A stretch of 64,000 nucleotides of DNA from Paludibacteraceae bacterium (GCA_017553575.1 JAFZKQ010000075.1:1-64000); one strand, 5' to 3'. Shown: positions 32,881-42,348, counted from the stretch's first letter. Notes: generated by a model not told the origin, from the letters alone. Translations and numbers: made by a program.

Positions 32881-33588
32881 ATGGTAGATTTAAGTGCTTT
32901 GGATAAGCTCGATTTGAAAGCTTTTTTCTTTGATATGGATGGCGTGCTGTTTGACTCCATGCCCAACCATGCTAAGGCGTGGTGCACGGCATTCGAGGAT
33001 TTAGGCATCCACTTCACTCCCTACGATGCCTACATGCGCGAAGGCATGACGGGAACTTCCACTATCTATCAAGCGTTTACTCGCCAGTTGGGTAGGGATG
33101 CGTCCGAGGAGGAGTGCAAGCGAATCTATAAAGTGAAATGCGATATTTTCGAATCGCTCCCAGAGGCAAAACCCATGCCCCACGTTTTGGAAGTCTTGCA
33201 GACGGTCAAGCAGGCGGGCCTGGACATTTATATCGTCACAGGGTCTGGACAACACTCGCTTTTCGACCGACTTAACACCCACTTCCCCAACATTTTCAGT
33301 AGGGAAAAGATGGTTACGGCTTACGACGTGAAAAAGGGCAAACCAGATCCAGAGCCTTATCTGATGGCTCTCAAAAAGGGAAATTTCAAGGCAAACCAAG
33401 CCATCGTGATAGAGAATGCGCCATTGGGAGTCAAGTCTGCCGTCGCAGCAGGAATCTTTACAATTGCCGTCAACACGGGAATCTTAAAGGACGAGGAACT
33501 CTCAAAGAATGGGGCAGACGTAATCTATCAAACGATGGAGGAACTGCTTTCCCACCTGCCTGAAATCATAGCGAAGGCGAAACGATAG
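32881..33588 (+). CDS. HAD-superfamily phosphatase, phosphoglucomutase-like
   Basis: 235 residues. Motif I FFDMDGVLFDSMP at residues 16-28 (nucleophile and acid Asp), motif II IVTGSGQ near 120, motif III KKGKPDPEP near 155, motif IV VIENAPLGVKSA near 178. The cap position fits beta-phosphoglucomutase-type HADs, which act on small phosphorylated sugars. Substrate not predictable. The ATG lies 8 bases after the preceding terminator, so it has either a nearly leaderless promoter or depends on read-through. Confidence 0.9.
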   Translation: MVDLSALDKLDLKAFFFDMDGVLFDSMPNHAKAWCTAFEDLGIHFTPYDAYMREGMTGTSTIYQAFTRQLGRDASEEECKRIYKVKCDIFESLPEAKPMPHVLEVLQTVKQAGLDIYIVTGSGQHSLFDRLNTHFPNIFSREKMVTAYDVKKGKPDPEPYLMALKKGNFKANQAIVIENAPLGVKSAVAAGIFTIAVNTGILKDEELSKNGADVIYQTMEELLSHLPEIIAKAKR

Positions 33589-33654
33589 ACGCTTGTCTCC
33601 TCATAGTCAGGCAATCACGCCACGCAAAATTGTTACAACTTATTTTATGAAGTT

Positions 33655-34701
33655 ATGTTGTTTGATATCGTAAATGCGAATATAGAGAAGTTGGTTATCC
33701 ACAAAATCGGGTCACGCATGGATAATACGGAAAATTCCTATTCCAAAAAGTGTATGGAGTTGGAAGAGGATAGTCCTGTCCAGATGCTGAAACAATATTT
33801 CCTGTCCTCTTTTCGGGAACCGGTACTATATCATTTCGATGGGTTGAACCATGTCTCCGACAACGTAGTTTACCAATCCACCTGTGCCATATTCGACAAT
33901 CCGGATCTTTTCTACGAGCATTCGCGCATATTGGCCTCCTATCTCTACGAAAACTCTTCGCACCCTCAAATCAAATCGGGCGAATTCTATTTGGTCCTTT
34001 TCAATAATGTGAGGATTTTCGACCAGGACGTCCACTGCCTCGGTATCTTTAAGTCAGAAAACAAAGAGACCTATCTAAAGATTTTCCCAGGCCAAGACAC
34101 GTTTGACATAGACTGCGAAGAGGGCATCAACGTCAGGAAGATGGACAAAGGCTGCCTTATTTTCGACGTGGAGCGGGAGACGGGCTTCGTCGCATCGCTC
34201 ATCGACAAGGTGGCAAAGCAAGAGGCTCTATTCTGGAAGAACGACTTCCTAGGAATGGTGGAACGACAAGACAACAATTTCTTCACAAAGAACTATTTGA
34301 ATATGTGCAAGGGCTTTGTTGACGACGTCTTCACGGAGGAGGCGAATGTTCCGCGCACAGACCAAATCGATATGTTGAACAAGTCCATCAACTACTTCAA
34401 GGACAACACCATGTTCAACGAAGAGAAGTTCCAAGACGAAGTTTTGGCCGCACCCGAGATTGTCAATGCCTTCAATGAATACAAAGAACATTTCAGGGAG
34501 GAGAATGACGTGAATTTCGACGAGGAATTCAAGATTTCGCCGGAGATCGTCAAGAAGGAGAACAAGAGTTTCAAATCCGTCTTGAAGTTGGACAAGAACT
34601 TCCACGTCTACGTACATGGCGGCCACCGCTTTATAGAGAAGGGATTTGACGAAAATGTTGGTCTCCACTACTACAAACTCTATTTTGAGCGGGAATCGTA
34701 A
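33655..34701 (+). CDS. 37-kDa nucleoid-associated protein (YejK/NdpA family)
   Basis: 348 residues. Matches the nucleoid-associated family by its N-terminal VNANIEKLVIHKIG, LASYLYENSSHPQIKSGEF near 90, and the C-terminal FKSVLKLDKNFHVYVHGGH. The E. coli member binds DNA and stays with the nucleoid. Start at the first ATG; gene spacing of 66 bases from the HAD gene allows shared transcription. Confidence 0.9.
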   Translation: MLFDIVNANIEKLVIHKIGSRMDNTENSYSKKCMELEEDSPVQMLKQYFLSSFREPVLYHFDGLNHVSDNVVYQSTCAIFDNPDLFYEHSRILASYLYENSSHPQIKSGEFYLVLFNNVRIFDQDVHCLGIFKSENKETYLKIFPGQDTFDIDCEEGINVRKMDKGCLIFDVERETGFVASLIDKVAKQEALFWKNDFLGMVERQDNNFFTKNYLNMCKGFVDDVFTEEANVPRTDQIDMLNKSINYFKDNTMFNEEKFQDEVLAAPEIVNAFNEYKEHFREENDVNFDEEFKISPEIVKKENKSFKSVLKLDKNFHVYVHGGHRFIEKGFDENVGLHYYKLYFERES

Positions 34702-34799
34702 TGCGATTTTAAGCAGAAAAAACGATATTTCATATACGACTGAATACTAACACGTTACAATTCTGTCAAATTTTTTGTTTAAAATTTTATTGACATTTG

Positions 34800-34831
34800 T
34801 TTGTTTTTTATGGTTGGAAATAATAAATTTG
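34800..34831 (+). promoter_or_regulatory. Promoter of the first tandem Crp/Fnr gene
   Basis: TTTG (34800-34803) and TAAATTTG (34824-34831), 20 bases apart, with an ~75-base leader. Confidence 0.6.
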
Positions 34832-34910
34832 ATAAAAATACGAAGCCGATACAGCATAGATTTGTTTGTGTTTGGTTTTTGTTTGTGACGGAAAAAAAAA
34901 CTATTAGAAT

Positions 34911-35510
34911 ATGCAAAAGCTGTTAAATATGGATTTGCTCTTGTTCCAATTCCAATCATTGGGCATTGCGGACCGGATTCCTCCAGAAGCGATGGAAGCC
35001 GTAGTCTCCCACATTGAAGTGGAAGAATACAACAAAAGAGACCTGATTGTAAAGAAGGGGGACATTTGTACGAAGTGGTTCTTCGTAGGAGAGGGCATAG
35101 TTCGTGTATTCTTCGAGAAGAATAACACAGAGATAACGGATTTGATAGCGCCGGAAGGGTGGGCATTCCCATTGGTAGAATGCTACTATGAGAACATGCC
35201 AGCTAATGCCAATATCGAGGCATTGGAGCCATGCAAAATACTCACCCTAGAAAAGGATACGCTGCTCGGATTGCAAAAGAAGTACCCCGAGTTGGCCCTC
35301 ATCACACGCTCCATCCTGAAAAGGTTCTTGACATACAATCAGCATAGAGTTGATTCATTGATGTTTGAGACAGCAGAGGAGAAGTATGATCGCCTTTTAG
35401 CCAACATTCCAAAGATCTTGTTGAGGGTTCCGTCCCTCTATGTGGCTTCATTTTTGGGAATCACTCCGGAGACGCTCAGCCGTGTACGCGCCAAGAAGAC
35501 AAAGAAATAG
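34911..35510 (+). CDS. Crp/Fnr-like regulator, tandem copy 1
   Basis: 199 residues. Cyclic-nucleotide-binding beta-roll (~25-125; LIVKKGDICTKWFFVGEGIV) and a short C-terminal helix-turn-helix VASFLGITPETLSRVRAKK at the extreme end, with no wing beyond it. This short form is common in Bacteroidetes. It starts a row of four related genes on the same strand, each with its own gap. Ligand and targets unknown. Confidence 0.9.
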   Translation: MQKLLNMDLLLFQFQSLGIADRIPPEAMEAVVSHIEVEEYNKRDLIVKKGDICTKWFFVGEGIVRVFFEKNNTEITDLIAPEGWAFPLVECYYENMPANANIEALEPCKILTLEKDTLLGLQKKYPELALITRSILKRFLTYNQHRVDSLMFETAEEKYDRLLANIPKILLRVPSLYVASFLGITPETLSRVRAKKTKK

Positions 35511-35596
35511 GAAGTTCCCTTTGCAGGAAGTTTTGTCGTAACACTCTATTTAAACTAAACGATTAACTAATAACTAATTTTCAAATTAACTTGAGC

Positions 35597-36199
35597 ATGG
35601 ACAAGAATATAGATAAAGAATACTTATTGAACCGATATAAACATTTTGGTATCGATAAATTGCCTCAAGAAGTGTTGGACGACTACTTTTCAAGGATGAA
35701 GGTGGTCAAGAAAAAAAGACACGACCTGCTGCTCAAGGAAGGCGAGGTGTGTACAAACTTTGCCATCATGCGAACGGGCCTCATGCGCATATTCCACTAT
35801 AAGAAAGGGAAAGACATCTCCGATGTTTTCTTGGGCGATGGCAGTTTTTGTGTCAGCATCGAAAGTTTCTTCAACGAAGAACCCAGCGATAGGTTGATAG
35901 AGATTCTCGAACCTGCCGAAATCTATTTGCTCCCCAGAAAGGATCTGATTGAATTGTGCGACAAGTATTTGGAATTCGACTTGTTTGCTCAGTCAATGAT
36001 AGCCTTTGTCGTGGGTGTACTACAAAGGAAAGTGGAGTTGTTGCAGTTCGCTACGGCAGAAGAGCGTTTGGAGATGATTCTTCAAGATGTACCAGACCTA
36101 ATGCAACGTGTCTCTTCGGTTCAAGTGGCTTCCTATTTGGGCGTGACACCTGAGACTTTGAGCCGTGTGCGTGGTCGTATGGCTCGTCGCAACGAGTGA
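35597..36199 (+). CDS. Crp/Fnr-like regulator, tandem copy 2
   Basis: 200 residues. Same plan as copy 1 (LLLKEGEVCTNFAIMRTGLM; recognition region VASYLGVTPETLSRVRGRMA). A TTG two codons upstream gives a slightly longer frame, but the ATG at 35597 is preferred. It is 86 bases from copy 1 without an obvious promoter, so they may be co-transcribed. Confidence 0.9.
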   Translation: MDKNIDKEYLLNRYKHFGIDKLPQEVLDDYFSRMKVVKKKRHDLLLKEGEVCTNFAIMRTGLMRIFHYKKGKDISDVFLGDGSFCVSIESFFNEEPSDRLIEILEPAEIYLLPRKDLIELCDKYLEFDLFAQSMIAFVVGVLQRKVELLQFATAEERLEMILQDVPDLMQRVSSVQVASYLGVTPETLSRVRGRMARRNE

Positions 36200-36565
36200 C
36201 AACACACAAACCGAAACACCCTAAAAGAGCCGAACAGCATGAAATCTGTCCGCTCCTTGTCCTAATTTTCCTCTAAGGTAATTATAGGCAATAGGTTACG
36301 CTTCTTGTATCGAAGAAGCCTAGAATGGGTATGGCAAAAAATGAAGAAAAAGCATTTCATCTTGGGTCTAATTAGTGAAGAAAACTGCCTATATATGCTA
36401 TTCAAAAAGGGTTGTGAATTTTGAAATCCGAATATTTAATTCTAATTTCGCATCTGTTCTTTTGAAAAAATGAACAATCGTGTTTTTTTCGGAAGGGTAT
36501 GCTTCCGCGAATTTCCATAAACACTATTTCAATACACCCTAAGGGTCATAATAAACTACAATAAA

Positions 36566-37210
36566 ATGCAAAAGGGTATTCAAACGGAACTGATGCAGAA
36601 TGTATTGGAAACCTTTCACCTTACAATACCTGTCACACAAGAAGTTTTGACAGAATTAGCATCCAATTTCACAATTGAAACCTTCCGTTCAGGGGATATA
36701 ATAGAGAAACCAAACACCAAGAAATCGAGATGGTACTTCATCGAGAAAGGATTGGTACGCACTTATTTTTACCGTGAAGACGCACAAGTGACCGTTATGT
36801 TCTTCTCAGAAGGCTCTTGTTTGTCAGTTTTCGAGAAATACTATTACAACGAACCGTCCAAGTTCTATATTGAAGCCATAGAACCCACACAAATCTATGC
36901 GTTAGACAAGAAGGACGGGGATAGGTTACGCAGTAAATATTTAAGTGTCGCCGAACTTCATCGAAAAATGTTGACGCAATATTTGATGTCAGCCCAAGAA
37001 CATTTGGACCTCTTGAAATACGAATCGGCCGAAGCCCGGTATGAGAAGTTGATGGAACGCATTCCAGACATACTTTTGCGTATTCCTTCCATTTATGTGG
37101 CTTCCTATTTGGGTCTAACGCCAGAAACAGTGAGCCGAGTCCGCTCACGATTAGCCAAACGCGGTCCCAAGGAGCCAGGTTCTAACAGTATTGAAAAAAC
37201 GAATTGGTGA
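36566..37210 (+). CDS. Crp/Fnr-like regulator, tandem copy 3
   Basis: 214 residues, with a longer C-terminal extension (KRGPKEPGSNSIEK) than its neighbours. Helix-turn-helix VASYLGLTPETVSRVRSRLA. The 366-base gap before it holds a GCTTCTT/AAGAAGC hairpin (36300-36319) and TAATTTCG (36442-36449), one base off the -7 consensus, so it likely has its own promoter. Confidence 0.9.
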   Translation: MQKGIQTELMQNVLETFHLTIPVTQEVLTELASNFTIETFRSGDIIEKPNTKKSRWYFIEKGLVRTYFYREDAQVTVMFFSEGSCLSVFEKYYYNEPSKFYIEAIEPTQIYALDKKDGDRLRSKYLSVAELHRKMLTQYLMSAQEHLDLLKYESAEARYEKLMERIPDILLRIPSIYVASYLGLTPETVSRVRSRLAKRGPKEPGSNSIEKTNW

Positions 37211-37224
37211 TTAACCTAATATCA

Positions 37225-37298
37225 GGTAACGTAAACGAATAAATTGGAACGACAAGAATGCCCGAGGGCATTGACTTACTTATTCTTCTTGCGTTACC
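37225..37298 (+). ncRNA. Three-tier hairpin in the leader of Crp copy 4
   Basis: Nested arms: GGTAACG (37225-37231) / CGTTACC (37292-37298); GAATAA (37237-37242) / TTATTC (37280-37285); AATGCCC (37257-37263) / GGGCATT (37266-37272). All are perfect. No T-run follows, and it ends 17 bases before the ATG at 37316, so a regulatory leader or a small RNA fits better than a terminator. No known riboswitch class recognised. Confidence 0.5.
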
Positions 37299-37315
37299 AA
37301 TAGAAATTGTGGATT

Positions 37316-37912
37316 ATGAAGCAGCAAAAAGTGGATTTGGATTTTTTGAAGGCTTGCTTTAAGGCTAAGGGAGTGAATGAAGGCTCGAAGGAGATGTTCG
37401 AGGAGTTCGCTTCCAAGATAGAGGTCTTCTCCATAAAGAAATACAGCGTCCTCAGCAAAGAAGGGGATGTATGGGGGTATATCGGACTCGTCAAAAGCGG
37501 TATCCTTCGTACCTACTACATAAAGAACGGCAAAGATGTGACAGAAGGATTTGTCCCAGAAGGAAGGGAATTCACCTCATTGGCGAGCCTTTACTCACAA
37601 AAGGAGAGTTGCCTGCTGGTGGCTGCGGAAGAGGACACCATCTACTATCGAATGTCCTACGAAGACATAGAAAAGCTCTGTATAAAATACCCAGCATTCG
37701 ACTTGTTCTTTCAACAATCCATGGCATACAAGATAAAAATGTTCAACATCTATTTTGAAATTCTCCACCTGGATTCCGCTGACGAACGCTTCAATCTGTT
37801 TAGTCGGGAGTTTCCAAATGTAGTTTCGCGTGTGCCATCCATTCACCTCGCTACTTGTCTGGGCATTACCCCGGAAACACTCAGCCGTGTCAAAAGCCGT
37901 CGTTATAAATAA
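37316..37912 (+). CDS. Crp/Fnr-like regulator, tandem copy 4
   Basis: 198 residues. Same domains as copies 1-3 (VLSKEGDVWGYIGLVKSGIL; HTH LATCLGITPETLSRVKSRR). A TTG three codons upstream is possible. It lies behind the structured leader at 37225, which may control it separately from its paralogues, and is closed by a bidirectional terminator shared with mrcA. Confidence 0.9.
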   Translation: MKQQKVDLDFLKACFKAKGVNEGSKEMFEEFASKIEVFSIKKYSVLSKEGDVWGYIGLVKSGILRTYYIKNGKDVTEGFVPEGREFTSLASLYSQKESCLLVAAEEDTIYYRMSYEDIEKLCIKYPAFDLFFQQSMAYKIKMFNIYFEILHLDSADERFNLFSREFPNVVSRVPSIHLATCLGITPETLSRVKSRRYK

Positions 37913-37929
37913 ACACAACATACCCACAT

Positions 37930-37962
37930 AAAAAAAGCCCCACATTTCGTAGGGCTTTTTTT
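37930..37962. terminator. Bidirectional terminator between Crp copy 4 and mrcA
   Basis: AAAAAAAGCCC (37930-37940) and GGGCTTTTTTT (37952-37962), perfect arms with A- and T-runs on both sides. Confidence 0.9.
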
Positions 37963-37973
37963 GTATCTGATCC

Positions 37974-40628
37974 TTAATTCTTTTTCCGTTGCCACCATTT
38001 CCTTTTGCCTTTGTCCTTCTCTGCCTTCTCTGCCTTTTCTTGCTCTTTCTTGGCCTTTTTCGCCTCTTTTTCGGCCTTCTTCTCGCGACGACGGATCTCC
38101 CGCTTACTCAAGACTGTATCGCCTTGTGCATCAACAGATTCTTTTTTTCCGAAAAGACGTTTCCAAAATCCTCGGAAACCTCGATCTTCTGACTTAGGCT
38201 CAATAGCTTCGCAAGCATAGGTCTTCTTAATCTCCTGCTTAGGCTCCCCAAAACGTCCTCGATACTCCTTTAACCGCTTGTCGTTCATGGTCTTCTCCAT
38301 AAACCTACCGAAAACAGGAAGGGCCGCACGTCCGCCTTGTCCCTCCAAGCCATTTCGGAAATGGATGCATCGATACTCGCCTCCGACCCATGTGCCGGCC
38401 ACCAATTTAGGGGAAACACCAATATACCACGCATCCGAATAGTTGGATGTGGAACCCGTCTTTCCTCCAAAATCCGTATTTTGGAAGATCTTGAAGTTTC
38501 GCAATCCTTGCGACGTTCCCTTCTCGTCCACCAATCCTTCCCGAAGCATCTCTCGCATCAAGAAGGCCGTCTCGTAGTCAAGCACCGTTTCCGTCTGTAT
38601 TTTCGACTTGTAAATGACATTTCCGTTCCGATCCTCTATATGGGTGACGAAGATGGGTTTATGCTTCTTTCCCTCATCGATGACGACAGAGTAGGCGGTG
38701 ACCATCTCCAACAAGGAGACATCCTCCGAACCTAAGCAGACCGAAGGGTTCGGCTCCACCGGCGATTCAATACCCATCTTGTGCGCCAACGACACGACAT
38801 TCTTCGCACCGATCTCACGTGTCAACTGCACGGCAACACTGTTGATGGAACGTGCGAAAGCTGTCTTCAGCGTCATCTGATCATTCGAAAACTCTCCACT
38901 GGCATTCTTCGGCTGCCATGCCGTGATCTTTCCGTCCTCCAAATCACGATAGACCCACGTCACGGCCGAATCGACCCTCACGTCACAAGGACAACCACCT
39001 CGACGAATCGCCTCGGTATAGACAAACAACTTGAAGGTGGAGCCCGGTTGACGTTTCGCCATCACCTTGTCATACTGCCAATAATTATAGTCTATATCGC
39101 CGACCCAAGCCTTGACATAGCCTGTCTGGGGTTCCATTGCCACAAATCCACAATGGAGGAAACGCAAAATATATTTCAGCGAGTCCATCGTGCTCATGAC
39201 CGTATCCTTAACGCCACGCCGGTAATCGAACACCTTCATCTTATGAGGTTTGTTCATGTAGTATCGAATAGAATCCTTGTTGCCCTTAAAGCGTAAGGAG
39301 AGCGATTTGTAGGCATCCGTCTGCACGGAACGGTCGGAAATGAACGTTTTCAGCTCCTTATTTGCCCGATCGCGCCAAGGATTGTTATTTCCCCAACCCC
39401 GCTCAAATTTCCGCTGCAACTCCGCCATCTGCTGGCTTACCGCCGCCTCGGCATACTCTTGCATTCGGGAGTCGATCGTCGTGTGGATTTTCAGACCATC
39501 TTGATAGAGATTTATACCTTTCTCCTCACACCAATCCTGCAACTCGTTGTATATGAAATCCCTAAAATAGAGCGCCTTACCATTCAAATTGGACTCCTGC
39601 TTATAGTTGAGGATTAACGGTATCTCACAAAGGGAATCGCAAAAAGCCTTCGAGAAGACCCCTTGCTCCTGCATGGAATGGAGTATCACGTTTCGGCGAC
39701 GAAGGTTGTTCTCCGGGTTCTTCTTCGGATTGTAGAACGTGTTCGCCTTCAAGATTCCGACCAAGCAGGCCGACTGTTCGTAGTTCAATTTTGCGGGAGT
39801 CGTATTGAAATAGGTCTTTGCGGCCGCCTTGATTCCGTAGGCATTACTTCCGAAATAGACGGTGTTCAGGTACATGTTCAAGATTTGTTCTTTGGTATAT
39901 CGCTCCTCGATTCTCCTTGCGCCCAATCCTTCTTTCACCTTTATAATCAACGTACTAAGTCCAGATACCTTACACAATTTTCCATTCGTATATTCAGACC
40001 TAATCTTGAAAAGGTTCTTGACCAACTGTTGAGTAATCGTACTGGCACCGCGCGCATTGCCGAAAACAGCATCTTTGGCCGCGCCTAAGATACCCCAATA
40101 ATCGACACCATGGTGTTCGTAGAAACGTTCGTCCTCGGTATGAATCAGTGTCTCAATCAGGAGAGGGGATATCTCATTGAATTCCACGGAACTACGATTC
40201 TCCGTGAAATATTTTCCAATCATGACGCCATCCGAACTATAGATTTCGGAAGCTTCCACCTGAATCGGTTTATCCAAAAGTTCACTCTTGGGCGACTCGC
40301 CAAACCAGCCGAACCAATTGCCGTCCACCGCGGATATGAAAAGGAATACGGCTATGAAAAACAAGAAGATAGGAGAGAGCAATAACAAAACTTTGACTTG
40401 CCATCTGGCTTTAAACAAAGCTTTGAATAGTCCCAACGGCTTTTTCAGCAATGTCCACAACAACTGTAATCCTTTTTTTATCCAGCCCCATAAACGGACA
40501 AGATACGGATATACGAATGTTCCTGTCTTCTTTATATAAATCCACGAAGTTTTTAAACCTTTTTTTATAATGGGAAGGGCTTTCGATAAGTATATTTTTA
40601 TGTCCTCTTTCATCGTACTTTTTGTCAT
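37974..40628 (-). CDS. mrcA: Penicillin-binding protein 1A, bifunctional class A PBP
   Basis: 884 residues. Basic cytoplasmic N-terminus (~1-75), membrane anchor VLLLLSPIFLFFIAVFLFI (~80-98), GT51 transglycosylase with HTEDERFYEHHGVD near 165 and GASTITQQLVKNLF near 195, then transpeptidase with RQPGSTFKLF (catalytic Ser of SxxK), ARSINSVA (SxN) and GGKTGSTS (KTG). The last ~70 residues are Lys/Glu-rich and likely disordered (EKKAEKEAKKAKKEQEKAEK). It polymerises and cross-links glycan strands outside the membrane. An ATG five codons inside (40613) is an alternative start. Confidence 0.95.
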   Translation of the reverse strand: MTKSTMKEDIKIYLSKALPIIKKGLKTSWIYIKKTGTFVYPYLVRLWGWIKKGLQLLWTLLKKPLGLFKALFKARWQVKVLLLLSPIFLFFIAVFLFISAVDGNWFGWFGESPKSELLDKPIQVEASEIYSSDGVMIGKYFTENRSSVEFNEISPLLIETLIHTEDERFYEHHGVDYWGILGAAKDAVFGNARGASTITQQLVKNLFKIRSEYTNGKLCKVSGLSTLIIKVKEGLGARRIEERYTKEQILNMYLNTVYFGSNAYGIKAAAKTYFNTTPAKLNYEQSACLVGILKANTFYNPKKNPENNLRRRNVILHSMQEQGVFSKAFCDSLCEIPLILNYKQESNLNGKALYFRDFIYNELQDWCEEKGINLYQDGLKIHTTIDSRMQEYAEAAVSQQMAELQRKFERGWGNNNPWRDRANKELKTFISDRSVQTDAYKSLSLRFKGNKDSIRYYMNKPHKMKVFDYRRGVKDTVMSTMDSLKYILRFLHCGFVAMEPQTGYVKAWVGDIDYNYWQYDKVMAKRQPGSTFKLFVYTEAIRRGGCPCDVRVDSAVTWVYRDLEDGKITAWQPKNASGEFSNDQMTLKTAFARSINSVAVQLTREIGAKNVVSLAHKMGIESPVEPNPSVCLGSEDVSLLEMVTAYSVVIDEGKKHKPIFVTHIEDRNGNVIYKSKIQTETVLDYETAFLMREMLREGLVDEKGTSQGLRNFKIFQNTDFGGKTGSTSNYSDAWYIGVSPKLVAGTWVGGEYRCIHFRNGLEGQGGRAALPVFGRFMEKTMNDKRLKEYRGRFGEPKQEIKKTYACEAIEPKSEDRGFRGFWKRLFGKKESVDAQGDTVLSKREIRRREKKAEKEAKKAKKEQEKAEKAEKDKGKRKWWQRKKN

Positions 40629-40954
40629 TTCAGGATTAGTTAATCAAAAGCCATGCCAATTTAACAAAAGAAGGTGAGGAGGAGTTCCCCAATTTAAATA
40701 GCCAGAATCATAAAAGGCAAAAGGCATTCGTGGTGGATTTTTCGGAAAATGCCCGAATGGAATCAATTATCTTTATGATTGTTAGTTATATAGACCATTC
40801 TTCCGAAGAAAAACAAAAACCCCATCTTAGTTTTCAGAAACGAAAATTTAAATAGCGAAGAGGATGGCTTTAATTTCAAATGTGCTATATTTGCATTAAA
40901 TAAATATAGTTGGGCATTTGACCCTAAGAATGTCCACCAAATTGTAACTGAAAT
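40629..40954. other. 326-base divergent intergenic region
   Basis: No gene seen between mrcA and gldF, which diverge here. TATATTTG at 40887-40894 (+) is the gldF -7 element; the mrcA promoter was not clear. Confidence 0.5.
40887..40894 (+). promoter_or_regulatory. -7 element of gldF
   Basis: TATATTTG, an exact TAnnTTTG match, about 60 bases before the ATG at 40955. Confidence 0.6.
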
Positions 40955-41683
40955 ATGTACGTTCTATTAAAAAAGGAGTTCAGCAATTTTTTCGCCTCAC
41001 CCATGGGATATATTGTCATCGGGGTGTTTTTGGTCATAACAGGACTATTCCTTTGGATATTTCCGGGTATGTATAATATTTTGGATTCCGGGTATGCTAG
41101 CATGGGGGGCCTTTTTGAATTGGCACCTTGGCTCTATCTCTTCTTGGTGCCTGCTGTCACCATGCGTCTATTCGCAGAGGAGAAGCGCACGGGAACGATC
41201 GAATTGCTGTTGACCCGCCCCATAACGAGGATGAGCATCGTGATGTCTAAATATTTGGCAGGGGTGCTGTTGGTGTTGTTCTCCTTGATTCCTACGTTGG
41301 TCTATTTCTTATCCGTATATCTTTTGGGTGACCCGATAGGCGTAATGGATGTGGGCGGAACGTGGGGATCATATATCGGCCTGTTCTTCTTGGCGGCCAT
41401 CTATGTGTCCATCGGAGTTTTCTCCTCTTCGTTGACTGACAATCAAATAATTGCGTTTATCCTATCCGCCGTATTGTGCGCCTTCATTTATTGCGGATTC
41501 GACTTGGTTTCCTCTATGGTTTTGTCGGGAAAAACGGCAACACTCATCTCTTCCATAGGAATCAATTCGCATTACGAATCCATGAGCCGCGGCGTGATTG
41601 ACAGTCGAGATGTCACTTACTATATAGTTGTGATCGGCATTTTCATATTCCTCACCAAAGAGGTGTTGGAGAAAAAGAAATAA
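40955..41683 (+). CDS. gldF: GldF-like ABC transporter permease
   Basis: 242 residues, six membrane segments, ABC-2 type. KEFSNFFASPMGYIVIGVFL at the N-terminus and RLFAEEKRTGTIELLLTRPI near 68 are the usual GldF features. In gliding Bacteroidetes GldF works with GldA (ATPase) and GldG; neither is in this window, and the next gene, 15 bases on, is a PPTase. Non-gliding Bacteroidales also keep gldF-like genes, so the role here is probably export, not motility. Confidence 0.85.
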   Translation: MYVLLKKEFSNFFASPMGYIVIGVFLVITGLFLWIFPGMYNILDSGYASMGGLFELAPWLYLFLVPAVTMRLFAEEKRTGTIELLLTRPITRMSIVMSKYLAGVLLVLFSLIPTLVYFLSVYLLGDPIGVMDVGGTWGSYIGLFFLAAIYVSIGVFSSSLTDNQIIAFILSAVLCAFIYCGFDLVSSMVLSGKTATLISSIGINSHYESMSRGVIDSRDVTYYIVVIGIFIFLTKEVLEKKK

Positions 41684-41698
41684 AGGATAAGTACCGCT

Positions 41699-42331
41699 AT
41701 GCTGTTTTCAAAAGAACACTTTGACGACGATTCCATTTTGGCCTTGTGGAAAATGGATGAAAGCGAAGAGGAGCTATTGTCCTACTTTGATATTCGCCAA
41801 GCTGAGTATCGAGAGTACATAGGAAAGTTCCCCTTCAAAAAACGTAGGCAGGAATTCCTGACCTCCCGCGTCATGCTGAAAGTCCTACTCGACTGCGAAA
41901 ATGAAATTTGCCATGACGAGGACGGGAAACCCTCCATCGAAGGCAACCCGATGAAAATCAGCATTTCACACACCAATGGCTACTTGGCTATGTTGCTTCA
42001 TTCCCATGCCATCGTAGGCATAGACATCGAACAGAAAAGGGAGAAAATATTCCGTGTGAAAAACCGATTCTTATCCACCGATGAGATTGCCCACACAAGC
42101 CACAAAAACGAAATGGATCATCTTCTTCTCCAATGGTCAGCCAAAGAGAGCATGTTTAAGATGATGAACCAACGCGACATCGATTTCCAGCAAGACCTTC
42201 ATATTGAGCCATTTATATTGGAAGACTCCGGCATATTCTATGGCAACGAGTCCAAGACCGAAGAGAAGATTCGCTTCGAACTCTACTATCGTATCTACGA
42301 GGATTTTGTCATGGTTTGGGGGAAAAGATGA
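41699..42331 (+). CDS. 4'-phosphopantetheinyl transferase superfamily protein
   Basis: 210 residues, Sfp-like length. Seen: ISISHTNGYLAMLL near residue 90, VGIDIEQ near 108 (metal-binding Asp) and WSAKESMFKMM near 150, the three PPTase motifs. It attaches phosphopantetheine to a carrier protein. No carrier gene is nearby. It is 15 bases from gldF and probably co-transcribed. Confidence 0.9.
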   Translation: MLFSKEHFDDDSILALWKMDESEEELLSYFDIRQAEYREYIGKFPFKKRRQEFLTSRVMLKVLLDCENEICHDEDGKPSIEGNPMKISISHTNGYLAMLLHSHAIVGIDIEQKREKIFRVKNRFLSTDEIAHTSHKNEMDHLLLQWSAKESMFKMMNQRDIDFQQDLHIEPFILEDSGIFYGNESKTEEKIRFELYYRIYEDFVMVWGKR

Positions 42332-42348
42332 AGGGAATAAAAAATCTT

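Noticed and set aside
38337-40088. Long plus-strand frames inside the PBP1A gene
   Set aside because: Antisense shadows; the minus-strand frame has all PBP motifs.
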